DNA from: Nymphaea colorata
Taxonomy: Eukaryota; Streptophyta; Magnoliopsida; Nymphaeales; Nymphaeaceae
DNA: 64,000 nt
Assembly: GCF_008831285.2 (NCBI RefSeq)
Contig: NC_045148.1
Coordinates: forward strand, 20,205,002 to 20,269,001
Direction: 5' to 3'
Numbering within the stretch: the stretch's first letter is position 1; the number at the start of each line of letters is the position of its first letter. The notes beneath the pieces were generated by a model. The model was given only the letters and a program-made list of their open reading frames with translations, was not told where the DNA came from and did no database searches. Below are positions 23,432 through 35,187 of the stretch, piece after piece. A program made the position numbers and the translations under genes.

Positions 23432-26090
23432 TGCCACGACCCAAATTTTGACACCAAATTTTTTTTTAATATAAATAATGGCAAAAGCAACATTGAGTCA
23501 TGACCAAAACATAAAGAAATCCGATACTGTTTTATTTCAACAATAAAATACTTGGACCCAAACAAAAGTAACCACAAATCCCCAAAACCGACACAGTGTC
23601 CAGAATGTCAATGCCCGTCCATCACAAGACTGAGGTCGTCCTTCCATGAGCCATGATCTATCTAGGACTACCTGTAAAGATATAAAGAAGGGTCAGAATT
23701 CCTCTGAGTATGGAAAAATCTAGCCATCAATGAAACATGGCCTTACAAAATAATATTTGATTCTGTAAAATAAATGTCTTCAAATCTTAACACATATTAC
23801 AGTTACAACTCATTAACACAAATGAGGTGTTTCAAAACCTTCAAAATTTTCGTAGACTTCTAACTGTGGTTCTTTGACAATGTCATGGTCATCGTGCCGA
23901 GCAGCAACAAAAATCCTCGTGGACACTCACGGGCAGAACATAACATCTCTTCACCAGGCGTTCCAACAAATCGAGGGTAACCTGTAGTGAAGCCTCCTGA
24001 GGTATCCCAGATCACCGCCACGATAACATGGTCCCTCTAGGAAACCGGGGTGAGGGACTAGAAGATGCCTCGCTCTCCTACAACAGCAGCAAAATCCCGG
24101 GCCCTTGTGCTGCTCAATACCCTGTGGACCCTCCAGTACAGACAGAGGAGTGTGCTACAACAGTGGGTTCACGCGCGCCACTAGCTCCCGGGACAAAACC
24201 AAATACTGGGCAAAATTACAAGCTCGCACTCGCATAAACCATTGCACACAGTCCACATTTCGCCTTTGAATTTCAAATGTGAGAGTTTCTCATCATTAGA
24301 CATCGTCTATTACCTCTCCTAGGAACTGCCCTTAGGCTCAGTTTCTCAGACAAAAATAAGCCATTTTAAGTCTTAATTTAATGGCAACAAGGCAAAGTCA
24401 GACATGCATCTATACTTTGTATATCACGTTCAAAAATTTCACATAGTATATTGTAATCATCGTATACAACAAAAGATTTTCAAACCCTTATTCTGAAATT
24501 ATAATTAAAACTAAGGGTACCAACAAGCAATAATACATCACAATTCATTTTTCTACTCAAAGTTTAAACAAATATATGAAAACCTGGGTGATTTCTAAGA
24601 ACTCCGATGGTGCTATTTCGTACGAGACATTAGGCTCATGTTGAAAATAATTTTTACGAGCCCTTTTTCGTAAAAGATTTTCACAAAAATGTAGCGGCAT
24701 GAATGCTTAAAAGTTATAACAGCTTTTTCGTAAATTTTGCTAATAAGGAGGACTAATTTTGAAAATTTCAAAATGAATGCAACGTTCGAGCCCTAACCCC
24801 CTTCTCATTTTCATGTTGGCTTTCTCTCTCTTCGTGAGCTCTCCTTCTTCTTCATCTCGTTCGTGTGGTGATGGAGCCTCCTTCCGTCTCCAACGAAAAC
24901 AAACCAGAGAGGGAGATGACTCTGTCCCGTACGAGGTCTCCTTCCTCACCACCTGGTCTTGCCGACGGTGGCTTCCACCGTTTGAGAGGGATCTCGATAG
25001 ATCCCTGCACCTTCAAGCGACCGAGAGGAAAAAGGGTCGTCGGGTCTTTCCTCCGTCCGGTGGCAACGGAAATAGAGAGCAAAGTGGGGAGCGCGGAACT
25101 CCTGGACTCGTCCTTAGTTTCTGTCAACAAGGATGAGTTGCAGGTAGGTTCCACCGGAAGCAAGTGGACCAGCCGAGAGCGACTGGTCTCTCACCTTATT
25201 TCCCCCTTCTCGAAGGCAGAAAACTGATGCTCTCATAAGCCACCCGTGTTAATGTTTTGACATCGCAAGAACACAAAGGGAAAAGAAAAAAAAAACGGCA
25301 AGCAATTAGCGACAACAAGGAGAAACAATCGGAATTCCGTCTCGCTAATGTATGCAAAAATGGACCCCTGCTGCCGACGCCTATGACAGAAGCAGGGGAG
25401 TCGAGAGTTTAACACTCTGCTAAGGGGAATGACTGAGCAGGGGTTTGCATCTAACCTTGGAGATATGGGGACATGGCCAAATCCCACGGTATCAATCATA
25501 CCCCCTGTTACTTTTGCCACTATGTCATTACATTTTATCCATGCCTTACACTTCACATCTGTATCGAGCATGACTCCTAGAAAATCGGAGATAACTCAAC
25601 TAGAAACACTGGATAACATATCAATATGCACCAGTGTGTACTAATACATAGATTCTCATGCATATTTGTCTATAAGCAATTAAAAATACAATGGCTTCAT
25701 GCTACATTCACAACTGAATGTTTCCATACCTGTTAACCGAGATGAATTTCCAGCACCAACCCCTTTCCGCTTCTTGTTCCTTTCCAGCAGCCACCAGCAC
25801 AAATGGGGATATCTCCTTCATGACTCATTGAGCCTCCTCCTTTATGAATGCAGTAAAGAAATGATCATTTTCTGAAACATGGAGTTAAATAAACCCTCTA
25901 CCAGACCTCCCTCCTTGTCATTTGAGATTCGTTTTCAGTTTCTCACAACAAAATGGCCTTCAGTTTTCTTTCCCATTTCTTTAATTTTTTTCAGTTAGGA
26001 AATCCTTCATTTCTTTCTTTAATTGTTCTCTTTATAATAAAATTGACAGCTTTGAAAGAAAATGGAAAGAGACACGTCCTGGGTTTTACA
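23432..26090 (+). mobile_element. R1: long solo-LTR-like element
   Basis: 2659 bases, begins TGCCACGACCCAAATTTTGA and ends GGGTTTTACA, flanked by TACGC (23427-23431) and TACTC (26091-26095), a 5-base duplication with one change. It aligns along its length with R2 (41727-44615) and, inverted, with R3 (35483-38671). TG-CA ends and a 5-base duplication indicate an LTR. I see no primer site, polypurine tract or gag-pol, so it is a solo LTR of an unknown element or a non-autonomous element. The part near 24780-25230 resembles a CT-rich leader with short open frames on both strands; I do not call a gene there. Confidence 0.78.
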
Positions 26091-26149
26091 TACTCTGGTC
26101 AACCTAGCGTACCACGGTGACATAGCTTATCAATTGCTACCCTAAACTG

Positions 26150-26861
26150 GCGATGACTTGCAACTTCCGCTGCCACTTCTATTGCTCCAACATCTTACAC
26201 TGCAGCTCTCTTTAACAACCTGGCCACCCTGCTTCCCTTCACAGAAAGTCGGGATTTCTAAGAGGGCATCCTTCAGGCAAGCACTGCACCAGCCCATACA
26301 AGTTTTTGAACTCATTGAACTTCATGTGTCCGGCTGCGTAAAGCTGGCTGGACAGATCGGCCGTCGCCGTTGAAGTGAGGTTGTTCATGAGGAATCCAAG
26401 TAGTGACTTGACGAGATTGGGGTTCCATACGTCGTTGGAATTTCACATATAGAACTTGTTAATGGTATGGACCACTCCAATGAAGTTGTGACCGAAGTAG
26501 CGAAGGAGGCAGTTGTCATACCATATTATCCATTAGGGTAGTAGTTGACCCGCTCCGTGGCCTCATCCGACGTGCAACTCGTGCAGTTCCTTGGGGAGAT
26601 GTCGCCGCGGCAAAGGGCGTGGCCGTAGGCCAGGTCGGGGCTTTGGCCGGCGGTGGCAGTCGTGAAGCCGCTTCTGGACTCATTGGAGATGAGGGAGAAG
26701 AGGATGGTGTTCAAGTTTTGGTGGTAGGTGCTGTTGGTGGAAAAGCTTAAGAAGTTGAGCACATGAAGTACAGGTAAACAGCAGATTTGGCATTGCGAAA
26801 TTGAGCTGAAGCTAGAAGCTACTACTAGAAGCAGAAGCAGAACGAGCTCCTGTCTGGCCAT
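26150..26861 (-). pseudogene. CRK-C: ectodomain remnant of a CRK
   Basis: Starts with an intact-looking signal peptide (LVLLLLLVVASSFSSIS) and DUF26-1 (ALCRGDISPRNCTSC, full C-X8-C-X2-C) from the ATG at 26861. It hits a stop at about 26526 through a frameshift in 'PNGxxIWYDNCLLRY', then shows further stops. In DUF26-2 the text runs from 'YGLVQCLPEGC' almost straight to 'CEGKQGGQVVKESC', so the middle of the domain is deleted. No membrane or kinase exon follows on the left, where M1/R1 and Copia-B lie. It probably belonged to the same minus-strand series as CRK-A and CRK-B. Confidence 0.85.
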
Positions 26862-27911
26862 GGAAAACCGCTTTTCGGGTTACATGCAATGCAACATGCG
26901 TGGCGAAGGAAGAAAAAAGAGACTGTGTCGCATGCAACGGGTGTGCAGGGTTTGAAGTATTTTAAGAATTTTTTTAAGAAAATGTATATTTTAGAATTTT
27001 AGTGTTTTTATAATTTTTTTCGTTCTCTTAAAAAGTATATATTTTTTACTTTGTTCAGGCAATTTGGTTATTTCGCACAATTTAATTTTTGTCTACGCTC
27101 TTGTGTACGTAAGCAATTTCAGAGCAAAAAAAATCGAGATGTGTGCACAGGAGTAATCATGAGCAAGAAATGTGGACTTCCGACGGTTCAATGGCGTGAT
27201 CCAGCCACCCCATTGACACAAGGCTGACGTAGTTTTCATTTTTTTAATTTCTAGAGCCCATCTTTAGTAATTTGAAAAACATTTTACATTTATAAATTGA
27301 AAACAATGAGCCAATTGCAATTATGCTTGCTTATTGCAAATATGCTGATGGGTTGAACAAACTGATGTGGTGGTGATATTATTTTTTTTTCGACTCTCCA
27401 AATCACATTGACTTCTCGAAAATAAAAAAATATATAAGTAAAAAAATTAACAATAAGGTTCAGCCTTACTTTTGCCATGTATCGTTTTTATATTTTAAGA
27501 GCTATTTGTTTCAATAAAATCTTATATATATACTCTTTTAAATGTTTAAGACAAAATAGTACTTTTTGCCAATTCATAAGCGATTCATTGAAATAGTGAA
27601 TAGGCTAATTTACGAACTCAACAGTTTAGACAATTTGATAACCAGTCTCGTTTGAAATTCTAGGCTCCTTCTTGAGTTAACATTTTGGAATTGTTATTCC
27701 ATCCTAAATGGTAAAATTGTGATTTTAGAATTTTTACATGTCTCTTTCTGACAAGTCATGATGATTTTAATTCATCAATTCTATTTTCTTTTTAATTTTA
27801 TCAAGCACATCTTTTTCAACGTTGGAATCAAAATTTCAGATTATTGAGAACAAAAGAAAACTAGGACTAAAATTTTCATTCAATTACAGTTTGAAGTGGA
27901 ATTTTGTTTAG
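26862..27911. other. AT-rich spacer between divergent CRK remnants
   Basis: No gene seen. Runs of T and A predominate. It separates the minus-strand CRKs to the left from the plus-strand CRKs to the right and is the apparent inversion point of the cluster. Confidence 0.5.
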
Positions 27912-28178
27912 ACAGAGTTCATCGACCCAGTCCTTAAAGATGGTTCTACTTCAACAAGTGATCAAATGCTAAGGTGTTTGCATATTGCCTTTCTTTGCAT
28001 TCAAGAAGATCCTGCAACCAGGCCATCCATGCCCACGGTAGTTCTCATGCTTGGGAACAATTCTTTGGACCTTCCCTTGCCCAAACAACCTGCACTTATT
28101 GTGGAAAAAATTGCACGATCAAGCCTACCTCGTTATTCTGTTATTTGGTCTATTGCTTCTAAAAGCACGATAGAGTGA
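27912..28178 (+). pseudogene. CRK-D: last-exon remnant of a CRK
   Basis: Encodes only the C-terminal kinase segment and tail ([37 protein letters not shown]) to TGA at 28176-28178. It is closest to the last exon of CRK-E (50696-50990). Similarity starts abruptly at 'acagagttcatcga', part-way into the exon, and continues past the stop into non-coding DNA. It keeps the two bases that CRK-E has lost after 'gggacagag', so the copy was made before that lesion. No upstream exons exist here. Confidence 0.88.
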
Positions 28179-28510
28179 AAGCAACGAAAGTTGCAACCAG
28201 AATGTACGTGAACATGGAAGACATTCTGCCAGCGTACGCAAATCATGCATTGGAAAAGTAAACATATGCCTAATGGATTTTATCAGATTTGTAATACTTC
28301 AGATTTCAAGTCTCCAACTGGAAGAGAAACAGATCTCCCTTGGGTTAATCAACAGATCTTAATATTGCCCACCATATGAAATAAGTAATGCTTTGAGCAA
28401 CATCATATGCCAAATGAACCAACCTTCTTGTGCTCAAGCTCATCTCTTATAGTAATTAGCCAAGAAAAATTCAAGCCCGTGACAATCTTAACTAGTACAG
28501 ATGGACTACT
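28179..28510. repeat. 3' flank duplicated with 50991-51300
   Basis: Shares long phrases with the DNA after CRK-E, such as 'aaatcatgcattgga', 'acatatgcctaatgga' and 'gagaaacagatctccctt'. It shows that CRK-D and CRK-E ends arose by segmental duplication rather than retrocopying. Confidence 0.85.
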
Positions 28511-28591
28511 AAAAGGCTCATTTTCAAGAAACATGCATCTCTAAGCTTAATTCCAGAGACTCAAAGTTTATAAATCAAAGACCAAAGTTTA

Positions 28592-29984
28592 GTGGCTGTC
28601 TGGATGATACTTCAGAACCTGGTTTTGGAGGCGAATCCTGGTTTTGTCTCCAAAACCAAGTTTTGTGAGTGTTTGAATTGCGAACAATCACCGATCAACG
28701 TTTGGTGATTCACCAAACGTTCCAGGTTTTTCATCCAAAATCGAGTTTTGGTGTTGGAGAAAGTTAACAAAAAATTGAAAGAAAGAAAAGTTGAACGCGA
28801 ACTCTGCAGATGATGGGAATCCAGTAGGATGAAGGGGGAGGCCGGCTGGAGCGATCCCCTCCAAAATATATTGAGGTCAAAATAAATGAACGCATCGCAA
28901 TGCAGCAGAGGAACCCGGGGGTTCAAATCCAGAAAAACTTACAAGAAGGGGCCGGCTCTGTTGAGGCAATGATTCAGCTCACAAAAAACGCAAATAAAAA
29001 TGCGAGAAAGAAGTCAGTCGTTTAAAACTTAAGAAAATACGTTTTTTTTTAAAATAAATGCCGAAACATTATTTTCACATTCTTTTTTATTTCAAGTGTT
29101 TTTTTCATGTTTTTAATGTCAAACTGCTTGATTGCATTTTTAAAAATGTTTATTTGTTTACTTTATATTATTATTTTCTTTTTTATTTTATTTTTCCTTA
29201 ATTTTTAAGATTTTTAGCTTTTTAAATTTACCACACCGAGAAAAAAGAAAGGAAATGTGAATTAGCGGACCAGAGGCGACACACCTGATCTCTGGAACCT
29301 CACCGACCGTGGGGTGGGGTAGAACCCGGACGCCGCCTTTGCCGCGGTCGCCGGAAAATCCCCCACATTGTCCATATCTACCGACACAGATAACAGTGGA
29401 AGCCATATTCATCCACATTTTTTCTCATCCGTTCCAATATTCAAGTAATTCTTGATGTTGTAAATCATGTTGTCTGTAAATATGCAATTGACACGAAGAA
29501 TTAATACTATAAAAATTGAGAGTAGTCTATTGATTTTATAGTTTCAATCGTCAATGCCCATCCTCGATGCTTGTTGAGTATTTGAAGGCTTCCTATCTAT
29601 AATTTTCTAGTTGGAAAAGAATTTCCAGTATTTTGTTTATGTTCATCTTTTCATAAGTCCACGCATTTTCAAACTTACTGGTTAGACCACATAACTTTTT
29701 ACTGCAGATGAAAACCCCCTTTTATATAATTTTCTCTTATTTTCCTTAAATATATATATAATTGCAATAATCATATTTTTTTATTGTGTATAATTGTCAT
29801 ATAACTGCCATTAGTATTCAGCTGAGCCTGTTCTCTACAGCACCCTCAAAAACCAAGTTTCTGTTTGGATAACAAAAACCAGGTTTTGAGAAAATGAAAA
29901 CCTAGTTTTTGTCTTGCCATTCAAATATGCAAACCAGGTTTTCAAAAGAACAAGATTTTTATAAGGTGTCATCCCAACGCCCGT
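28592..29984. mobile_element. Possible degenerate inverted-repeat transposon
   Basis: The left end 'ggatgatacttcagaacc', with repeated 'cctggttttg' words, is mirrored at the right by 'ataaggtgtcatcccaacg' preceded by 'aaccaggttttc' words. That is an inverted arrangement about 1.4 kb apart. No transposase frame is seen and I could not find a convincing target duplication, so ends are approximate. Confidence 0.4.
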
Positions 29985-30469
29985 TAACATGCACCTGAGA
30001 CCCATAAATACAAAGAGTCGTGTATCAATGAAGGTTGAAGGTGTGAACTCGTTGGGTCCACCTAAGTTAGTTTAATTACATAATGGTGCATTATAATTTA
30101 ATTAATTGATTGATGACACATTAACACCCTTAAAACTAACTTTCTTTTCAAGAATTTAAAATTACGTCACCAGAACAGGAGGCTGAGCCAGAATTTTTGC
30201 ATTGAGGGGCCCAAATTCTTGAAAGCCATATGCTTGACTGTGCCACACTTGGTTGCTTCTTTGAGCTCCACAAATTATAATTGCTACCAATAAATGTACT
30301 GATGTTGAGCACCTAGTAGGAGTGCAGCCTGCATAGTTTGCATAAAATGTTCATGACAGAACAGTTTTAACCCATGTTCAAAGGTACCTTTGATTTTTCA
30401 TAAAATGCATTGACAAGTTGAAAATGACTAACTGTACGAGCCTGCATGATTTGACTTACAACATTAACA

Positions 30470-30900
30470 ATAAAAGAAGTCTCAGGTCATGAGCTTCCAA
30501 CCATGCTTCCGTAATTGTTTACATCTGGAAAAGGAGCCAAGTTGGACTCGGCAAGGGTCTTTTTTTTTGTGGCATTGGATTATTCATTAGCTTTGAGTCC
30601 ATCATCTTCAATCGTGAAAGCAAATCCTATTCATATTTTTGTTGGTTAAGGAACATTCCGGTGTCATCTTGATCAAGTTGAATTCCTAAGAAATATTGGA
30701 GCTGCCCCATATCCTTAATTGCAAAGCATGTTTCCAGAGTTGTCACTAATGAACTTAGTAAGGTTGGATAACTACCTGTTCAAATGAGATTATCAACATA
30801 TATGAGCAGAATCATAACCTTCTCTTGATTGTCTCCGCACAAACAAAGAGGGATCCTCAACAGTGCTGCAACTCTGATACCATAATGAATTTTGAGGCTG
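30470..30900 (-). pseudogene. Copia fragment: leader fused to reverse transcriptase
   Basis: On the minus strand TATGGTATCAGAG (a primer-site-like phrase) is followed after a few tens of bases by RT: LLIYVDNLI, then DMGQLQYFLGIQLDQDDTGM, LLSRLKMMDSK and PFPDVNNYGSMVG. YVDD reads YVDN and stops interrupt the frame. Gag, protease and integrase are missing between leader and RT, so this is an internal-deletion derivative. It is a different copia lineage from Copia-A. Confidence 0.8.
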
Positions 30901-30960
30901 GAAGAATAATAAATTATGAAAATTGAAAATGAGAAAAAACACCTAGTTCGATTTCTACAT

Positions 30961-31107
30961 GTCACTTTTATTTCTTTGGTCTTGTAAACTTCTGCATGTG
31001 TGCTGCCATGTCACTTTTATTTCCTTGGTCTTGTAAACTTCTGCATGTGTGCTGCCATGTCACTTTTATTTCCTTGGTCTTGTAAACTTCTGCATGTGTG
31101 CTGCCAT
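30961..31107. repeat. Three tandem 49-base units
   Basis: Exactly 3 x 49 bases; units start at 30961, 31010 and 31059 with 'gtcacttttatttc' and end 'gtgtgctgccat'. Units 2 and 3 look identical and unit 1 differs by one base. It lies just right of the copia leader remnant and may be an amplified piece of its LTR. Confidence 0.93.
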
Positions 31108-31320
31108 GGTTGACTTTGCTATGAGATCATGCTGTTCCAATAACATGTCAATTCCTCTATTAATTTTTTTGAATGGGGAATTTATTATGTACTATTGTGT
31201 GGCATGAAGACATGCAACAAGGCACTGGCCGTCAAATTGTGTTTAACATTAAATTTCTTGGGTTCAGAAGTATATGAGATCGTTATATACCTATACAACA
31301 CAATTAATTGCCTGATGTCA

Positions 31321-31335
31321 TAGCCAGCACATTGA
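31321..31335 (+). promoter_or_regulatory. Conserved 15-base upstream word of CRK-E
   Basis: TAGCCAGCACATTGA, about 390 bases before the CRK-E start codon. The identical word precedes CRK-F (53004-53018) and CRK-G (59511-59525). It may be a promoter element or simply conserved duplicated flank. Confidence 0.5.
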
Positions 31336-31831
31336 ATGATATACAGCAGAAGAGGACATCTATGACCTTGTTAGTGAGTGAATTGATAAAATATGACTGG
31401 GAAGCCCAATGGGCAAATTAGAGTTGGAATTCTGAAAGGAGGCTTCTGAAAGTTGCTCGATGATTTGGTCGTCAGAAATGGACGTCACAAGATTAATTAT
31501 TACAAGAAGATTAATTAAATTTTTTGGTCCAGGCCTGAATTTCAACTGTTCAGATGCTGCGTACATGGAGGCTTGGAGGATGTTGAGCAGAGAACATATA
31601 AGAAGGGAGGAAGAAACAACCAACTCAAATTTCCTTCCTCCTCCATTGTTTCCCAATTGTACCCAGAAGAATTCTAGCATTGATTGCACAGTGGTGAGGC
31701 AATGTGGAGAAAAAGGTGAGGCAATGTGGAGAAAAAGCTGCAGCCTCAATTTCTTAATTGTCTTTCTCCTTCCTCTGAGGCTAGTCAACAAGGCTGAGAG
31801 CCCCTATTGGTCTTGCACCGGCAGTTCAAAC

Positions 31832-32277
31832 TGTAACACCCGAGAAGTTTAGTTTCGTAGCGAAGATTGTGAGAAATCTTCAAGGGCTTTTAAAGGGAGG
31901 CTTTAATGAGATGATTGTCCTGGTTCCTAGCCTTTTTAAGATTGGAACCGAAACTGCTAGAGAGCGGGTTGGGATCCGTCAAACCAGGGGCCCGAGCCCG
32001 GGAGTGGGTCGGGTTGTTATAGTGGTATCAGAACCGGTTCAACACTCGGACCTGGGGTCCCACACGAGCGGACGCGTGTACCTTAAAAGGGGTGGATTGT
32101 AACACACCAAAAGTTTAGTCTCGTATCAAAGATTGTGAGGGATCTTCAAGGGCTTTTAAAGGGAAGATGATTGTCCTGGTTCCTAGCCTTTTTAAGATTG
32201 GAACTGAAACTGCTAGAGGGCGGGTTGGGATCCGTCGAACCAGGGGCCCGAGCCCGAGAGTGGGTCAGGTTGTTATA
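31832..32277 (+). mobile_element. TRIM-1: terminal-repeat retrotransposon in miniature
   Basis: 446 bases in CRK-E exon 1 with a perfect duplication CAAAC (31827-31831, 32278-32282). LTRs are 31832-32021 and 32098-32277, TGTAACAC to TGTTATA. The 76-base interior begins GTGGTATCAGAACCGG (primer site) and ends AAAAGGGGTGGAT (polypurine tract). It has no coding capacity, so it depends on proteins of another element. LTRs differ at roughly a dozen sites and by a 9-base gap, so insertion is not recent. CRK text joins cleanly across it (CTGSSN | HAPSSTFGHNLQ). Confidence 0.95.
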
Positions 32278-32705
32278 CAAACCACGCGCCGAGCAGCACC
32301 TTCGGCCATAACCTGCAGTAAGCGCTAGCCTCTCTAGTGGCCAACATTTCTGTCACTGGCTTTTACAATGCCACCGTGGGCAACAGCCCTGACCACGTCA
32401 TTGCCATTTTCCAATGTCGAGGTGGCATCGATGTCGAAGCTTGCCAGGTCTGTGTCTCTGATGCAGCCTTCCAGGTCACCCTGCGGTGCCCCAGCAACAG
32501 ATCAGCTGTTATTATCTTCCCAATCTGCATCGTCTACTTCCATGACGGCAACTTCACCGTGCGTCAAGCATTTATGCATTTATCCACCCAGAGCCCTCGG
32601 GACATCTCTGACCAACAAAGGTTCAAGCCCATGCTCCCCCTCTTCTTCTACAAGCTGCTTGTTTCAGCCACCACCAATCCCTCGGGCTGCTTGTTCTGGG
32701 GTGAC

Positions 32706-33046
32706 TGTTCAAGAGAGCCCACTTTGAATTACAAGATTGAATTGCTAATTAAGATTGAAATTAATATTGCCTTTAATATTCAATCAATCTTTCAGAAAGT
32801 AACCACCCTCTGGGCTAAGGGAAAACCTATAAGGCAGCACGATACATGTCCAGCTATTCTTTGATCTTGGGTAACATGTTGATTGCCCTAAATCAGAGCT
32901 TCATACAAGCAAACCCATAAACATACTTATTCCTCTTCATCTCTATCTGCTTCAAATGCTGCTTCTTGAGCGAGATGCCATGTGAGAATCTGCTGCGCAA
33001 GCGAAGGGCTGAACATAGGTGACGTTTTACTGCTGTAAATCCATCA
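32706..33046 (+). repeat. 5' LTR of Copia-C
   Basis: 341 bases. Shares long phrases with 41180-41575, for example 'aagattgaaattaatattgc' and 'ttctttgatcttgg'. It ends ATCCATCA. Divergence is much greater than between the Copia-A LTRs, so this is an older insertion. Confidence 0.88.
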
Positions 33047-33696
33047 GTCAGAGCCTTACTTGTTGAACTCCAGTAAGTGAAATTCGACTACTGTGGTGCC
33101 TGAGCAGGTGCCTGAGCAGATTATACTACCTGTGAATGCATGTGTGTCGTCTGTGCATCATGCCTGCATTCTTTTCAGATCTATTTTCCAAAAATAAAGC
33201 ATGCTAGACTAAACTGAGTTGAAGCATGATAGTCATGATTGGGTTTGGAATTCTCTGTTTTCTATAGAATGTCGTCTTTTTTTTTCTCTTTGTGTCTGCG
33301 AGAGACCAGAGAACGACAGAGAGCAGAACTTGCTCTGCTCGATAAACAAGAGAATACTAAGGGAAAGAGGGAAGAATAAGGGACTTTACATGGAGAAATT
33401 AACTCTGCTCCCTCTTCCGTTGGACCCCAAATGACTGGTTTCTTAATCCTCGACCTCTCTGCTCCAGCCTCCTTCTGCCGACTAGCGTTCTGTTTCTTCA
33501 TTGCCTTCCCTGTACAGGGACACACAGGTCAGTCTATGCGAGCAGACACGCAAGAACACGGACTACACGCAAGCACACGGACTACCCCGTTCGGTTATCT
33601 CTTCTAGCAGAGACCCAAAAACCCTAGCAGAAGTATGAGAGTTGCTTCAGTCTGTGCGGCCAAAGACCCTCTTTCGCACCTTTTGTTTTGCCCATC

Positions 33697-33960
33697 AAGG
33701 ACCTTGCCCGGAACGGTTCCCGGGTACTCGACTATCATATCCCCGCTTCCCTCGAAGTAGTTCGCGTAGTTCAGGAGATGCGGCTCTCCTTGCTCCTTGC
33801 TGTATGGAGCTAGCGCGCCCAAGAGGTGCTTGATCATCATGTCCTTTTGTGGAACAAGCTCCGGCGGGTTGTTCTGAATGTACCTCGACTCCCCAATGAG
33901 GTTAGAGAGAAGGGTGACGAATGACTCCCCATCGAGCACGCCCAACTCCTCTTTCAGAGA
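33697..33960 (-). pseudogene. Captured fragment of an acetylornithine deacetylase (ArgE-like) gene
   Basis: About 88 codons, uninterrupted: SLKEELGVLDGESFVTLLSN, LIGESRYIQNNPPELVPQ, then MIVEYPGTVPGKVL. This resembles the N-terminal part of plant acetylornithine deacetylase, the M20-family enzyme of arginine/ornithine synthesis that removes acetate from N-acetylornithine. It ends after 'PGKVL', before the metal-binding His/Asp residues, so no activity is possible. No ATG lies in frame directly upstream; the GC-richer DNA to about 34300 may be captured 5' leader. The fragment lies inside Copia-C, antisense to it, between the 5' LTR and R3. Either Copia-C acquired it or another element carried it in. 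Confidence 0.82.
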
Positions 33961-35035
33961 CCCACCCTTTTGTCCTTTGACAAAGAGGAAAGGATGAACT
34001 CTCTGGTCGGGAGACGCGGAGGAGATTGCCCAATTTCAATCTGAACTGGTTGCAGGAGGGACGAAATCGCTGAAGTGGAGTTGTGAGAAGGCCTCAGGTG
34101 TTCTCTGCTCTCGTCAGCGGAAGCTTCACCTGGCTCTCTCGCCTGAAGACCTCTTCTTATTCCTCATGGTGGCGGTGGAAAGGAACGAGCAGAGGCGGCG
34201 CCAGAGGCGCGGCGGGAGAATACTAGCAAAGGCAGAGGTTTGGCGAGAGAGAGACGAGAGGATAGAGAAATCGTGCAAAAAAATGAGGAAGGAAAACGGT
34301 CGAACTGAATTTATACTCAAAATCCAAAATTATGAAATTAGTCCACTTTTTTGTCAATTTTTTAAAAGGCTATCAAATTTATGGAAAATTAAAACCGGCT
34401 TTTGCTGAAAATTTTTTCGAAGCTTGCGAAAGTTAATTTCAGAGTTATTATAAATTGCTGTAAAAGGATTCTGAAAATTTGTTATGCAATTTCGGTGAAA
34501 AACCGAGATATTATGTACAATTTCAGATAGATACCTTCAATCTGATTGAAAATTATAGAAAAAAGGTTTTAAAAATAACTTGAATATGATGAAAAGGAAT
34601 ATCTAAAATTTAATATTGAGTTTTCACATGTGATAGTTTAGAATGCTATTGAAGATCTCTTGATGTGTTATTTGTTTTTGTTACTTTTCATGTATTATTG
34701 TTTTATATTTGTTATAAAAATTAATTTAGAAATGACTTCAAGAATGGAAGCCTTAGAATTGACTAAGACCGAAAAACCAAATGGTTAACAACATATATGC
34801 CTATGCAATTTTGTTATTATGTGGGTGCATGACTCCATGATGGTTTAGACCTTGTGTTTCTAACTAACTAAAATCTTATTTGGATATGGATATTATATTG
34901 AAACATATTCATGTTGAATTTGATTTTGGATCCTCTTTATTTGTTTAGATATATAACAATTCTATTAGTGACATCATTATGTTTGGATTCAAATTGGTAT
35001 GATCTGAATCTAGATAACCATCTGAATTGGTGCTT

Positions 35036-35187
35036 TGGATCTAATTGTTACATAAGATTCATATTTGTATTCAGTTGAGATCATGACATATTCATATCTG
35101 AATTGGTTTTGGAACTAATTGTTACACAAGATTCATATTTGTATTCAGTTGAGATCATGACATATTCATATCTGAATTGGTTTAGAT
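35036..35187. repeat. Two tandem units of about 76 bases
   Basis: Both copies contain 'aagattcatatttgtattca' and 'gagatcatgacatattcata' and differ at a few bases. Local duplication in the Copia-C filler. Confidence 0.9.

Larger units (their letters stand above)
22408..26125. mobile_element. M1: terminal-inverted-repeat element with R1 nested inside
   Basis: The left end CTATGTCACC and right end GGTGACATAG are perfect 10-base inverted repeats, followed inward by matching GGTACG-type sequence. Direct 8-base flanks CTTATCAA (22400-22407 and 26126-26133) look like a target duplication, the size made by hAT transposases. Without R1 and its duplication the element is about 1.05 kb. Inside the ends are repeated 'gggtacgg'-like words, then a polypyrimidine block; I see no transposase, so it is non-autonomous. 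M2 (48720-49570) has the same termini and plan. Confidence 0.72.

Noticed and set aside
22845-23451. Overlapping Ser/Leu/Pro-rich open frames on both strands
   Set aside because: They are products of the polypyrimidine minisatellite in M1; composition and overlap on both strands show no coding constraint.
24777-25227. Three open frames of 103-120 codons in R1
   Set aside because: They overlap in different frames on both strands and are not preserved in R2 or R3.
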